Origin: Candidatus Nitrotoga sp. SPKER
Lineage (GTDB): Bacteria > Pseudomonadota > Gammaproteobacteria > Burkholderiales > Gallionellaceae
DNA: 64,000 bases
NCBI GenBank assembly: GCA_003402285.1
Contig: QFXG01000012.1
Coordinates: forward strand, 50,317 to 114,316
Direction of reading: 5' to 3'
The translations under genes were made by a program, and so were the position numbers. Numbering within the stretch: the first letter of the stretch is position 1; each line of letters starts with the position of its first letter. Below the pieces are notes generated by a model. It worked only from the letters and a program-made list of their open reading frames with translations. It was not told the DNA's origin and searched no databases. This document shows positions 10,462 through 18,397 of this stretch, piece by piece.

Positions 10462-11384
10462 TGACGGTTTCCATAATTCTTCCCTTCTTCAATGAGGCAG
10501 AAGGCATCCCGCTTTTTTTTGAGCGGCTGGATAACGTGATATCAAATATCTCGGATTACCGATTTGAATTGATTTGCATCAATGACGGCAGCCGGGATAG
10601 GACGCTTCCGGCGTTGGAATCAGCAAAGAAACGCTATTCAGCAATCACCATCATTGACTTTACCCGTAATTTCGGCAAAGAAGCAGCATTGACGGCCGGG
10701 CTGGAGTTTGCTGCCGGAGATGCAGTGATAATCATGGATACAGACCTTCAGCACCCCCCCGAATTGATCCCGGAATTTATACAGAAGTGGCGTAGCGGAG
10801 TCCTGGTTGTATTAGCCAAACGAAACTCAAGATCAACCGAAAGCGTTCTCTATCGGTTGTTAGCGGGAATATTTTATCGTCTTCATAACAATATCTCCAA
10901 CATAAAAATCCCTTCTAACACGGGGGACTTTAGGCTGATTGATCGCCAGGTTTGTGATGCCCTGAATCGACTTCCAGAATCCCGCCGCTTTATGAAGGGC
11001 TTGTTCGCCTGGGTTGGTTATGAGTATGAGCTTGTTGAATATGACGTCGCCCCACGTGCTCATGGACAGACGTCTTTCAGCAAGTGGAAGTCGTTGAACT
11101 TTGCCCTTGAAGGTATCACCAGTTTCAGCACAGTGCCTCTGCGTGTATGGACCTATGCCGGATTGCTGGTCACAGCGGTTGGCTTCTTTTATGCGTGTTG
11201 GGTTATCCTGCGTGCCCTTTTTCTTGGTATAGATACTCCCGGTTATGTGACATTATTGACTGCTGTTGTTTTCTTCGGAGGACTTCAGTTAATTGGTATT
11301 GGCGTGCTGGGTGAATATATAGGCCGTATCTACATCGAGACCAAAAATCGGCCCATATATCTCGTCAAGAAGATCATTAAATGA
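10434..11384 (+). CDS. GT2-family glycosyltransferase, GtrB / dolichol-phosphate-sugar synthase type
   Basis: 316 residues from ATG 10434; an ATG at 10461 (TAATG junction) is an equally plausible start. The GT-A fold is shown by SIILPFFNEAEGI, ICINDGSRDRT, NFGKEAALTAGLEFA and the metal/sugar motif MDTDLQHPPE (D102, D104). GDFRLIDR and the SKWKSLNFALEGITSFS segment are typical of the GtrB/ArnC group. Two hydrophobic spans follow (about 235-255 and 268-290), ending GEYIGRIYIETKNRPIY. It would charge undecaprenyl phosphate with a sugar at the inner face of the membrane for the upstream flippase. Confidence 0.88.
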   Translation: MQTTQPIVVMTVSIILPFFNEAEGIPLFFERLDNVISNISDYRFELICINDGSRDRTLPALESAKKRYSAITIIDFTRNFGKEAALTAGLEFAAGDAVIIMDTDLQHPPELIPEFIQKWRSGVLVVLAKRNSRSTESVLYRLLAGIFYRLHNNISNIKIPSNTGDFRLIDRQVCDALNRLPESRRFMKGLFAWVGYEYELVEYDVAPRAHGQTSFSKWKSLNFALEGITSFSTVPLRVWTYAGLLVTAVGFFYACWVILRALFLGIDTPGYVTLLTAVVFFGGLQLIGIGVLGEYIGRIYIETKNRPIYLVKKIIK

Positions 11385-11421
11385 TTACTACCTCGGATGA
11401 TATTCCTCGTGAAAGTTAAAG

Positions 11422-13128
11422 TTGAATGAATTTCACGTCCAACCCGTAATTGATAGCAAAAACAAGAGAGCGGGCAGTGATTTCTCCGCTTTCAATGTTG
11501 TGCTTGGTTTATTGCTGGCAGCAATTATCGCGAACCATCTGCTGTGGGTTTGGCGTTACGCAGTCCCAGTACCCGCTGGGGATGACTACATTCAGATAGT
11601 CAATCGGCTCATCATATTTCACAGCCTTCCTCCTGACCTTTCTTTTAGTGAGAAACTTGAATTTTTCATTGGCTTCTCAGGCGGTCAGCATCGGTTAGTA
11701 TTCTTGAATTCTGTCATTGTGGCGCTCTACAAGATCGTTGGAAATATCGACTTCCACACTCTGGTTTTCCTCGGCAGCAGTTCGTTGATAGCGCTCCTCT
11801 GGGGGCTATGGAAATATGCTGGGTCGGTTGTACCCATCTCAAGAAATCGCATTGCTTATTTTCTGCCGGTAGCATTGCTGGTACTGTCGCCCGTATATTT
11901 CGAAGCCTCGCTTTGGGCAACGGGGGTTTTGCAGAATCTGCCTGTGCTGGCATTTGCCTTTTTTGCAATTGCTTGGGTATCACAGCGATCAGGTTTTTTC
12001 TTTCTTGTGGCCCTGCTTGCCGCGCTGCTCGCAACCTGCACGACAGCCAGTGGCATGGCTGTTTTTCTGGCGTGTGCGGCGGTGCTCGTTTCGCAGCGAC
12101 GTTTTGCACATGCAATCATAATGGCGTTGCTATTTATTGCGATTGCATGGATTTATACACGAGGTTTTCCAAACGATCCCTCGATTCCCGTAGCGACCTC
12201 ATCAATTGAATTGATCCGCTTTTTTTTAGCGCTGTGCGGCGCATTGGTCTGGGGAAAGACCGGGGCAGTTTTCTTCGGTATATTGCTTGTGGCTGGCTTC
12301 GGGGTACTCACTTGGCACGGACTTCCAAAGCGCAATCCTGTTTTGTGGGGGCTTGGCCTTTTTCTCCTGCTTTCGATGGCAATGATGTCCATAGGACGAG
12401 CCGGTTTTGGTGTTGAGGCAGCGTTGTTAAGTCGCTACAAACCTTATTCCGGCCTGATGTTGGTGGTTATTTACCTGGGGTCAGTTATTCATGTGCCCTC
12501 GCTTGTCTGGAAGAAGCTCTTCGGTTTTTTTGGCCTTCTTATTTCGAGTGCCGTATTTGTTTCCGGCCTGATCCACTACAATGCGGCGATTACTGACTTA
12601 GGATTTCTGCCGAAGCTGAGGATGGCTTATCGCGGCATCGAAGGGAAGATACAGGTGCTATTCGGGTTTCCCGGCACGGATTTTTCAAATCATGTAATTG
12701 ATACCGCCGAGCGTTACGGGGTGTATCGACCTCCATCTTTTTCAAAGTTTGTCGCAAACCCTGTACCGTCCTCCAAACGGGTTTTATCCTCTACCCTGAA
12801 ACAAGAAAATGCAGGGTATGATCATCTTATGTACCAGTTTATTGACGGTGAAAAGGCGGTGCTTGTTTATGGAGGTTCTGATGAGAAATGTACCCTTGAG
12901 CCATTACGGCTGGTACTGAAAAACGATGTGCAAACTCTGTATTTTGAAATGCAATCACCTGACTGGGGCTGGTTGAATATTTATCATGATCACTCAAAGC
13001 ATGGCTTTTTCGGCGGCATAGTGGACAAACGATCGCTTCCGGTGGGTTTATATCAATTGGGTATCACGTGTGGTGACGCCACTCCTACTTTTTGGGGTAA
13101 TGTTTACTGGGTGTCCAAAACCCCATGA
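11422..13128 (+). CDS. Large polytopic membrane protein, possible GtrC-type glycosyltransferase
   Basis: 568 residues; the only in-frame early start is TTG at 11422, so the start is uncertain. After one N-terminal span there is a periplasmic-type loop with AGDDYIQIVNRL, then roughly ten hydrophobic segments up to about residue 390, then a ~170-residue soluble domain. In gtr cassettes the third gene encodes a many-span, poorly conserved transferase that moves the lipid-linked sugar onto O-antigen or another glycan. Position and topology fit that role, and an early acidic pair (DD) in the first loop fits GT-C enzymes. There is no sequence motif strong enough to prove it. Confidence 0.5.
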   Translation: MNEFHVQPVIDSKNKRAGSDFSAFNVVLGLLLAAIIANHLLWVWRYAVPVPAGDDYIQIVNRLIIFHSLPPDLSFSEKLEFFIGFSGGQHRLVFLNSVIVALYKIVGNIDFHTLVFLGSSSLIALLWGLWKYAGSVVPISRNRIAYFLPVALLVLSPVYFEASLWATGVLQNLPVLAFAFFAIAWVSQRSGFFFLVALLAALLATCTTASGMAVFLACAAVLVSQRRFAHAIIMALLFIAIAWIYTRGFPNDPSIPVATSSIELIRFFLALCGALVWGKTGAVFFGILLVAGFGVLTWHGLPKRNPVLWGLGLFLLLSMAMMSIGRAGFGVEAALLSRYKPYSGLMLVVIYLGSVIHVPSLVWKKLFGFFGLLISSAVFVSGLIHYNAAITDLGFLPKLRMAYRGIEGKIQVLFGFPGTDFSNHVIDTAERYGVYRPPSFSKFVANPVPSSKRVLSSTLKQENAGYDHLMYQFIDGEKAVLVYGGSDEKCTLEPLRLVLKNDVQTLYFEMQSPDWGWLNIYHDHSKHGFFGGIVDKRSLPVGLYQLGITCGDATPTFWGNVYWVSKTP

Positions 13129-13194
13129 TGTTCTTTTCTGAATGCCAGTGCCTCGATGACCGTATTTATAAAATAGCTGGGTAGGTTGAAAAAC

Positions 13195-15573
13195 ATGACT
13201 GTTTTTTTCAAAAATCGCCGCTGGTTAGTTGTCTTGTTGTTAATGGCTGTCGTTTCTATCATGGGCGGCCTTGGTTACAAATATATCAATAGTCATCGTC
13301 CACAATGGCTTAAGGTAACGCAAGCAGCGCCACCACCAGCAGCCGCAATCGGATACATCGACAAGTTGGCAGAGTATCCAGCCAACAGCACTCAAACCAA
13401 GGTAATTGGTTGGGCTTTGGCTAAAGACGGCGTGAGTCGTGTAGAGCTGGTGTTGAATGACCAGTTTCGTATCCCTTTGCAAACTGCTTTCATTCGGGCG
13501 GATGTCGCGCAGGCTTACCCAGATTACCCGGATGCAGCCAAGGCTGGTTTTGAGGGAGGTGTTGATACCTCGCTATGGGTCGCCAATTGGAACTCAATGG
13601 AAATAGTCGTTACCGACAGGAAAGGCAAGTCTTCAGTCATTGGGCGTCGTACACAACCGGCAGTCAACGCGATGGATACATGGAGCGATCTGTTCAAAGT
13701 AAGGGACGTCAAGCGCGATGACATTTTTTATTTCATTATGGCCACAAGCAATGTGGCTGGTGGCGGCGGAAAGGAGATCGACACGGTATTTCGTCCTTAT
13801 GAGAGCAAAACGGTAAAAGTTGGAATCCGGGTTCCCATTCTTTATTTGCGAACAACCAAAGGTAAGGCTGGGGATTATGGTTTTGACCCGGATTTTCAGC
13901 TCAGTAAAAAGTGTGGAGGCAGGGTCATTACCGATGACAATCTGCATGGTGTTATGCAATATGCAATTGATCACAAGCTACCCGTACTTTTTACTTTAAA
14001 CGGTGGCATTTGGGCTGATGCGGCGTGTGATGTACCGGAATGGGATATTAACGATAAACTCGAACAGGATAAAAATAATTGCCAGTGGGACGAAGAGAAT
14101 GAGGTAATACCGGACGATAGTGTGAAAAAACTTTCTGGCTCGATGGAATCACCGGAACTTGCTCGTGCCCTTACATTTAATGTCTACGCAGCCAAGAATC
14201 GCCTCTACAAGAAACGGAATTTGCAGCAAGCTGCCGCCATCATTCGCGAATTTGTGGCACAACACCCTGATCTTTTAATTGGGGTGAGTATGGATCCTGA
14301 TTTGTACCTCAATCCTTTTGTTCAAAAAAAATGGTTCGACTATAACCCCGGCACCTTGCGGCAATTCCGCGAATGGTTACAAGGAACGGGGCCATATGCT
14401 GGACATCCTGCAGCGGGCGTGCCTAATCTTTCTCGTTATCGTAAAGAAAAGCCATTGACTCTGATTGAGGTTAACGAATTGAGTGGGCGCTCGTTCAAAA
14501 GTTGGGTAGAGGTTGATCCTCCCCGTTCATTTCCTCATATTCTTGGCAAGCCTTTTTGGAAGGATGCATGGGTGCGCGAATGGGAACACTTTCGCCGTCA
14601 TCTCGTTGACCTACACTACGATGAGCTTTCGCAGTGGTTAGTTGAGGCTGGTCTTGACAAGGATTTTATCTATTCATCCCAAGGATTTATGGCACCTGGA
14701 GAGGGCAGTATGCCCTTTGCAATAAATATCAGCAGCCCTGTAAAAAACTTTGATTCCGGCGGTATGTCGATCGAAGGTTCTGTTCCCGAGCATGGACATT
14801 TAGGTGCAATTCTTTACGGGCCTAGTGCAATCAACCAGATCAGGATGGAAGAAGATCGCACCCTATTTTCTGTTTTTCGAAAATTTGATCCTGGCTGGGC
14901 CGTCATTGAGCATAATACGGCTGATTTACGTAACCCATCACGTCTCCCCAACTTCGCTGAGGCTTACAAATCATTACGGGAAATTTACAATTACGGAGCG
15001 CACTTTATTTCACCTATGGCATGGAATGGTAGCCGGGGTAGCTTTGTGGGACAGCCCGGATTTGTCGCCTATACGGCGCTACGTGATACGCCACTTGAGG
15101 AAGCGACCAAGAATTTCATGGTGAGTCACGCCAATTTACCACGCCGAGCAAGGCTGTGGACTTTTGGGGGTGATGGGCACGCCGATGATGATGGCTGGGT
15201 GCCAATATTCGGAACGAGAGGGGAGAGTACCCCCGGAATGTTCACTTTGCATGGTAACGGTGACAGCCAGGTTTCATTGGAATCACCTGATGATTTGGCT
15301 TTCAAACTGACGGATTACAGCGCGATCATTTTCAAAGCGGTTACGCCAAAAATGTTATCCACCATAAGTGTTGAAGGGCAAACAACTGATGGAAAATGGA
15401 TACCCCTATTTCCGGAAACTTCCTTGACCAATGTGCAGTTGGTAACAGCAGGTTCACTGCTGCCACTGATGACGGAGCGTAGTAATGCGGAATTCAGACG
15501 TATCCGGTTGAACTGGAAAATCAACGATAAAAGTCCATTGGTGCTGGAGCGAATCGCATTTTATCCCCGTTGA
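13195..15573 (+). CDS. Membrane-anchored protein with Ig-like and hydrolase-like regions, function unknown
   Basis: 792 residues. The ATG at 13195 has GTAGG 9 bases upstream; a TTG three codons earlier is less likely. One N-terminal membrane anchor (about residues 10-28) is followed by a ~100-residue beta domain of a pattern common in surface proteins (VIGWALAKDGVSRVELVLND, later YPDYPDAAKAGFEGG). Residues ~200-600 have the look of a TIM-barrel hydrolase: VLFTLNGGIWAD, a catalytic-loop-like IGVSMDPDLYLNP, DFIYSSQGFMAPGEG, and HFISPMAWNGSRG. A C-terminal beta domain ends the protein. Exported and facing the periplasm or surface, it could trim or remodel the island's polysaccharide. I cannot name a family, and catalytic residues are not assigned. 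Confidence 0.45.
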   Translation: MTVFFKNRRWLVVLLLMAVVSIMGGLGYKYINSHRPQWLKVTQAAPPPAAAIGYIDKLAEYPANSTQTKVIGWALAKDGVSRVELVLNDQFRIPLQTAFIRADVAQAYPDYPDAAKAGFEGGVDTSLWVANWNSMEIVVTDRKGKSSVIGRRTQPAVNAMDTWSDLFKVRDVKRDDIFYFIMATSNVAGGGGKEIDTVFRPYESKTVKVGIRVPILYLRTTKGKAGDYGFDPDFQLSKKCGGRVITDDNLHGVMQYAIDHKLPVLFTLNGGIWADAACDVPEWDINDKLEQDKNNCQWDEENEVIPDDSVKKLSGSMESPELARALTFNVYAAKNRLYKKRNLQQAAAIIREFVAQHPDLLIGVSMDPDLYLNPFVQKKWFDYNPGTLRQFREWLQGTGPYAGHPAAGVPNLSRYRKEKPLTLIEVNELSGRSFKSWVEVDPPRSFPHILGKPFWKDAWVREWEHFRRHLVDLHYDELSQWLVEAGLDKDFIYSSQGFMAPGEGSMPFAINISSPVKNFDSGGMSIEGSVPEHGHLGAILYGPSAINQIRMEEDRTLFSVFRKFDPGWAVIEHNTADLRNPSRLPNFAEAYKSLREIYNYGAHFISPMAWNGSRGSFVGQPGFVAYTALRDTPLEEATKNFMVSHANLPRRARLWTFGGDGHADDDGWVPIFGTRGESTPGMFTLHGNGDSQVSLESPDDLAFKLTDYSAIIFKAVTPKMLSTISVEGQTTDGKWIPLFPETSLTNVQLVTAGSLLPLMTERSNAEFRRIRLNWKINDKSPLVLERIAFYPR

Positions 15574-15708
15574 CTGCCAGAACGGCAGACGGTTGGCATC
15601 AACCCTTAATTTCAGCTCAACGTATACAGCCAGACGAGCATTTTGATTCAATACGATAAAACAATCTGTTTCCTATACTTTTTATACTAGCCACATTGAA
15701 ATATAACC

Positions 15709-16788
15709 ATGATTGACTTGCGTGCCCCGATCTCTGAAAAATTGGCAAGTCGCGAAAATAATTTAAACGCCTTACGCCTGATCGCTGCGGTATTGGTGGT
15801 TTTTTCTCACTCTTACGCATTGAGCGGAAATATCGAACTAGAGCCAATTGGTCGCCTTCTTCATATATTTGATGGTGGTGCTTTGGCCGTGATAGCTTTT
15901 TTCTTTTTGAGCGGCTATCTTATTTCCTCAAGCTGGGCCTCCACGCCACATTTTCCTTCATTCATGGCAAAAAGAGCGCTGAGAATTTTGCCTGGCTTAG
16001 CTGTTGTTGCAGCGATTAGCGCACTTGTGCTTGGTCCAATAGCAAGTTCTCTGGATATCAATCATTATTTTTCATCAGGCCAGGCACTGAGATATATCCG
16101 CGACAATGTTAATGTACTAAGTTTAAAAACCAACACGCTACCAGGCCTTTTTGAAAATCTGCCGCTACCTCATGCCGTTAATGGCTCTCTATGGACTTTA
16201 AAGGTCGAATTTTTAGTGTACATCGCGATCGGAGTGATCGGAGCGACCTGCTTGTTGCCAACTGAAGGAAAAGGCTGGCGCGGTATTTTATTTTCTACCG
16301 TGATGCTCTACCTAGCTGTTCGAATGATCACCGTTGCCAAAGCCGAATTCGATAGCTGGAATACTGGCCTCGAGTTATTTTCGTGCCAATTAATCGCGGT
16401 CTTTATGCTCGGAGCTAGTGTTTATACGGTACGCCACTGGATTCCGCGCTCAGGCTTACTAGTGACGGGACTCATTGGCTTTACATATTTATTTCGAGAA
16501 ACCAGTTTGTTTCTACTTTTTATATATTTGTCGTATGGATATTTTTTGCTATTCATCGCTACGTCATCATTTCATCTATTAGGGAAAAGAACTCGGGTCA
16601 ATGATTATTCTTTTGGCGTGTACATTTACGCCTTTCCAATTCAACAAATCGTTGTCACGCTGGTTCCCGGTATTTCGCCAGTTTCACTGTTCCTGTTCGC
16701 GTTACCCATAGTGACGCTATTTGCAATTGCTTCATGGCATTTCATTGAGAAACCCTGTCTTGGATTTAAAGGCTTTTTATGGTCTTGA
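15709..16788 (+). CDS. Acyltransferase family 3 (OafA/YrhL-like) glycan O-acetylase
   Basis: 359 residues, about ten membrane spans. The family motifs are present: NNLNALRLIAAVLVVFSHSYAL near the N-terminus with the conserved Arg and catalytic His, then FFLSGYLIS and FMAKRALRILPGL. NGSLWTLKVEFLVYI carries the conserved WTL-E segment, and the C-terminus holds FHFIEKP-type WHFIEKPCLGF. These integral inner-membrane enzymes transfer acetyl groups to O-antigen, exopolysaccharide or peptidoglycan. Its place after the GT2/GtrA genes supports acetylation of the same surface glycan. There is no SGNH domain. Confidence 0.85.
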   Translation: MIDLRAPISEKLASRENNLNALRLIAAVLVVFSHSYALSGNIELEPIGRLLHIFDGGALAVIAFFFLSGYLISSSWASTPHFPSFMAKRALRILPGLAVVAAISALVLGPIASSLDINHYFSSGQALRYIRDNVNVLSLKTNTLPGLFENLPLPHAVNGSLWTLKVEFLVYIAIGVIGATCLLPTEGKGWRGILFSTVMLYLAVRMITVAKAEFDSWNTGLELFSCQLIAVFMLGASVYTVRHWIPRSGLLVTGLIGFTYLFRETSLFLLFIYLSYGYFLLFIATSSFHLLGKRTRVNDYSFGVYIYAFPIQQIVVTLVPGISPVSLFLFALPIVTLFAIASWHFIEKPCLGFKGFLWS

Positions 16789-16952
16789 GTCTTCCAAATG
16801 AAGTGGCTACCAGCTCACTAAAGTATCATTGACTTTGGTAAAGGATGCGGATGGTGGTAGTAAGAGTTTTGTCAGGAAATTGCTGTCTTGTAAGGAGCAA
16901 TGATGATCGTACTGGAAGTGTTATCTCCCTATAGAATCTCAAAGAGCATTTT

Positions 16953-18350
16953 CTATATTACCTTTCCCGGATTCATTAAATTATTTGGGTCGAAGGTGTG
17001 CTTGATGCTGCCCATCAGCTCCAACTCCAGCCCACTTTTGTAATGATGTATCTCATTACGCTTGAGTTGTCCCAGCCCATGCTCGGCGCTGATGCTGCCG
17101 TTTAATCCATGCACGATGTCGTACACGATGCTGTTGACCTGTTGGCTTTGCATAATGAAGGCCGGGTTTTGTGCAGCATCCAGCATTGAGACGTTGTAAT
17201 GAATGTTGCCATCACCGATATGGCCGAAGGCAACAATGCGCAGACCATTGAAAGTGGCATTCAGGGCGGCGTTTGTTTGGGCGATGAATTCTGCTACGTG
17301 ACTGATGGGCACAGCGACGTCATGCTTAATGCTAATGCCCTCACGTTTCTGTGCTTCGCTGATATTTTTGCGCAAACTCCACCAGCTTGCGGCGCGATTT
17401 TTTGAATCGATGGCGAACTCGAGGATACCAGCACCGAACGCTTGCAGCGCATTGAGCAAAGGTGCATCCAGGGGTGCTTGCAGCACATCCGATAGTTCGA
17501 TCAGTATGATCCATTCATAATGCGTAACAAATGGCTCAACCGTATCGGGAATATGCGCTAAAACAAGATCCAGACAGGATCTCGAAATGATTTCGAAGGC
17601 GCTTATTTTGTCGCCGCAATGAGCACGCAAATGGGCGAGCAGCTTTACCGCCACCGCCGGATCGCGTACCGCCACACACGCCGTTGCCACCGATTGTGGA
17701 CGTGGAAACAACTTTAGCACAGTGGTCGTGATGATGCCCAGCGTGCCTTCTGCGCCGATAAATAAATGCTTCAAATCATAGCCGGTGTTGTCCTTGCGCA
17801 AACTGCGTAATCCATCCCAGATGCGGCCATCTGGCAAGACGACTTCCAGTCCAAGCACGAGGTCGCGCATGTTGCCATAGCGCAGTACGCCGATGCCGCC
17901 GGCATTAGTAGAAATGTTGCCGCCGATTTCGCATTGTGTTGCGATGGCGCTGAGGCCAAGAGGGAACAAACGGTTGGCCTGCTCTGCCGCTTCTCGCACC
18001 TTGGCTAAGGTGCAGCCTGCTTCTACGGTTAATGTATAGTTGGTGGTGTCCAGTGCAAGAATTTGGTTCATACGTGACAGGTTAATCACGATCTGTTGTC
18101 CTTGCGGTAAGGGTACTGACCCCCCGCTTAAACTGGTGTTACCACCCTGAGGGACAATGGCGATGCGGTGCTCGGCACACAGCGCGACCACCGCAGAGAC
18201 CTGTTGTGTATTGTTAGGCTGCACTACGGCCAGTGCCCTGCCGCTGTAGCGTCCGCGCCAGTCGATACAATAAGGCGCTGCGATTTCGCCGCTCAGTACG
18301 TGGTCGGTGCCGACTACGTTTTTTAGTGAATTTATAAAATCTGGAAGCAT
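16953..18350 (-). CDS. FAD-binding oxidoreductase (D-2-hydroxyacid / D-2-hydroxyglutarate dehydrogenase family)
   Basis: 465 residues of the GlcD/D2HGDH group. The FAD-binding PCMH-type domain is marked by IVPQGGNTSLSGGSVP, VEAGCTL and CEIGGNISTNAGGIGVLRYGNMRD, then KDNTGYDLKHLFIGAEGTLGIIT. The C-terminal substrate-domain histidines lie in AFGHIGDGNIHYNV and in ISAEHGLGQLKR. The likely substrate is a D-2-hydroxy acid (glycolate, D-lactate or D-2-hydroxyglutarate), with electrons passed to quinone or an electron-transfer protein. Substrate cannot be fixed from sequence. It lies 47 bases downstream of priA on the same strand and may be co-transcribed with it. Confidence 0.88.
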   Translation of the reverse strand: MLPDFINSLKNVVGTDHVLSGEIAAPYCIDWRGRYSGRALAVVQPNNTQQVSAVVALCAEHRIAIVPQGGNTSLSGGSVPLPQGQQIVINLSRMNQILALDTTNYTLTVEAGCTLAKVREAAEQANRLFPLGLSAIATQCEIGGNISTNAGGIGVLRYGNMRDLVLGLEVVLPDGRIWDGLRSLRKDNTGYDLKHLFIGAEGTLGIITTTVLKLFPRPQSVATACVAVRDPAVAVKLLAHLRAHCGDKISAFEIISRSCLDLVLAHIPDTVEPFVTHYEWIILIELSDVLQAPLDAPLLNALQAFGAGILEFAIDSKNRAASWWSLRKNISEAQKREGISIKHDVAVPISHVAEFIAQTNAALNATFNGLRIVAFGHIGDGNIHYNVSMLDAAQNPAFIMQSQQVNSIVYDIVHGLNGSISAEHGLGQLKRNEIHHYKSGLELELMGSIKHTFDPNNLMNPGKVI

Positions 18351-18397
18351 ATAAAATATTTTCTTGAAATGCCTTATTTTACAAATGATCTGACGAT

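Noticed and set aside
16901..17040. Short frame after AAGGAG at 16894, running into the 3' end of the FAD oxidase gene
   Set aside because: About 50 codons, mostly antisense to the oxidase end; the Shine-Dalgarno-like match alone is not enough.
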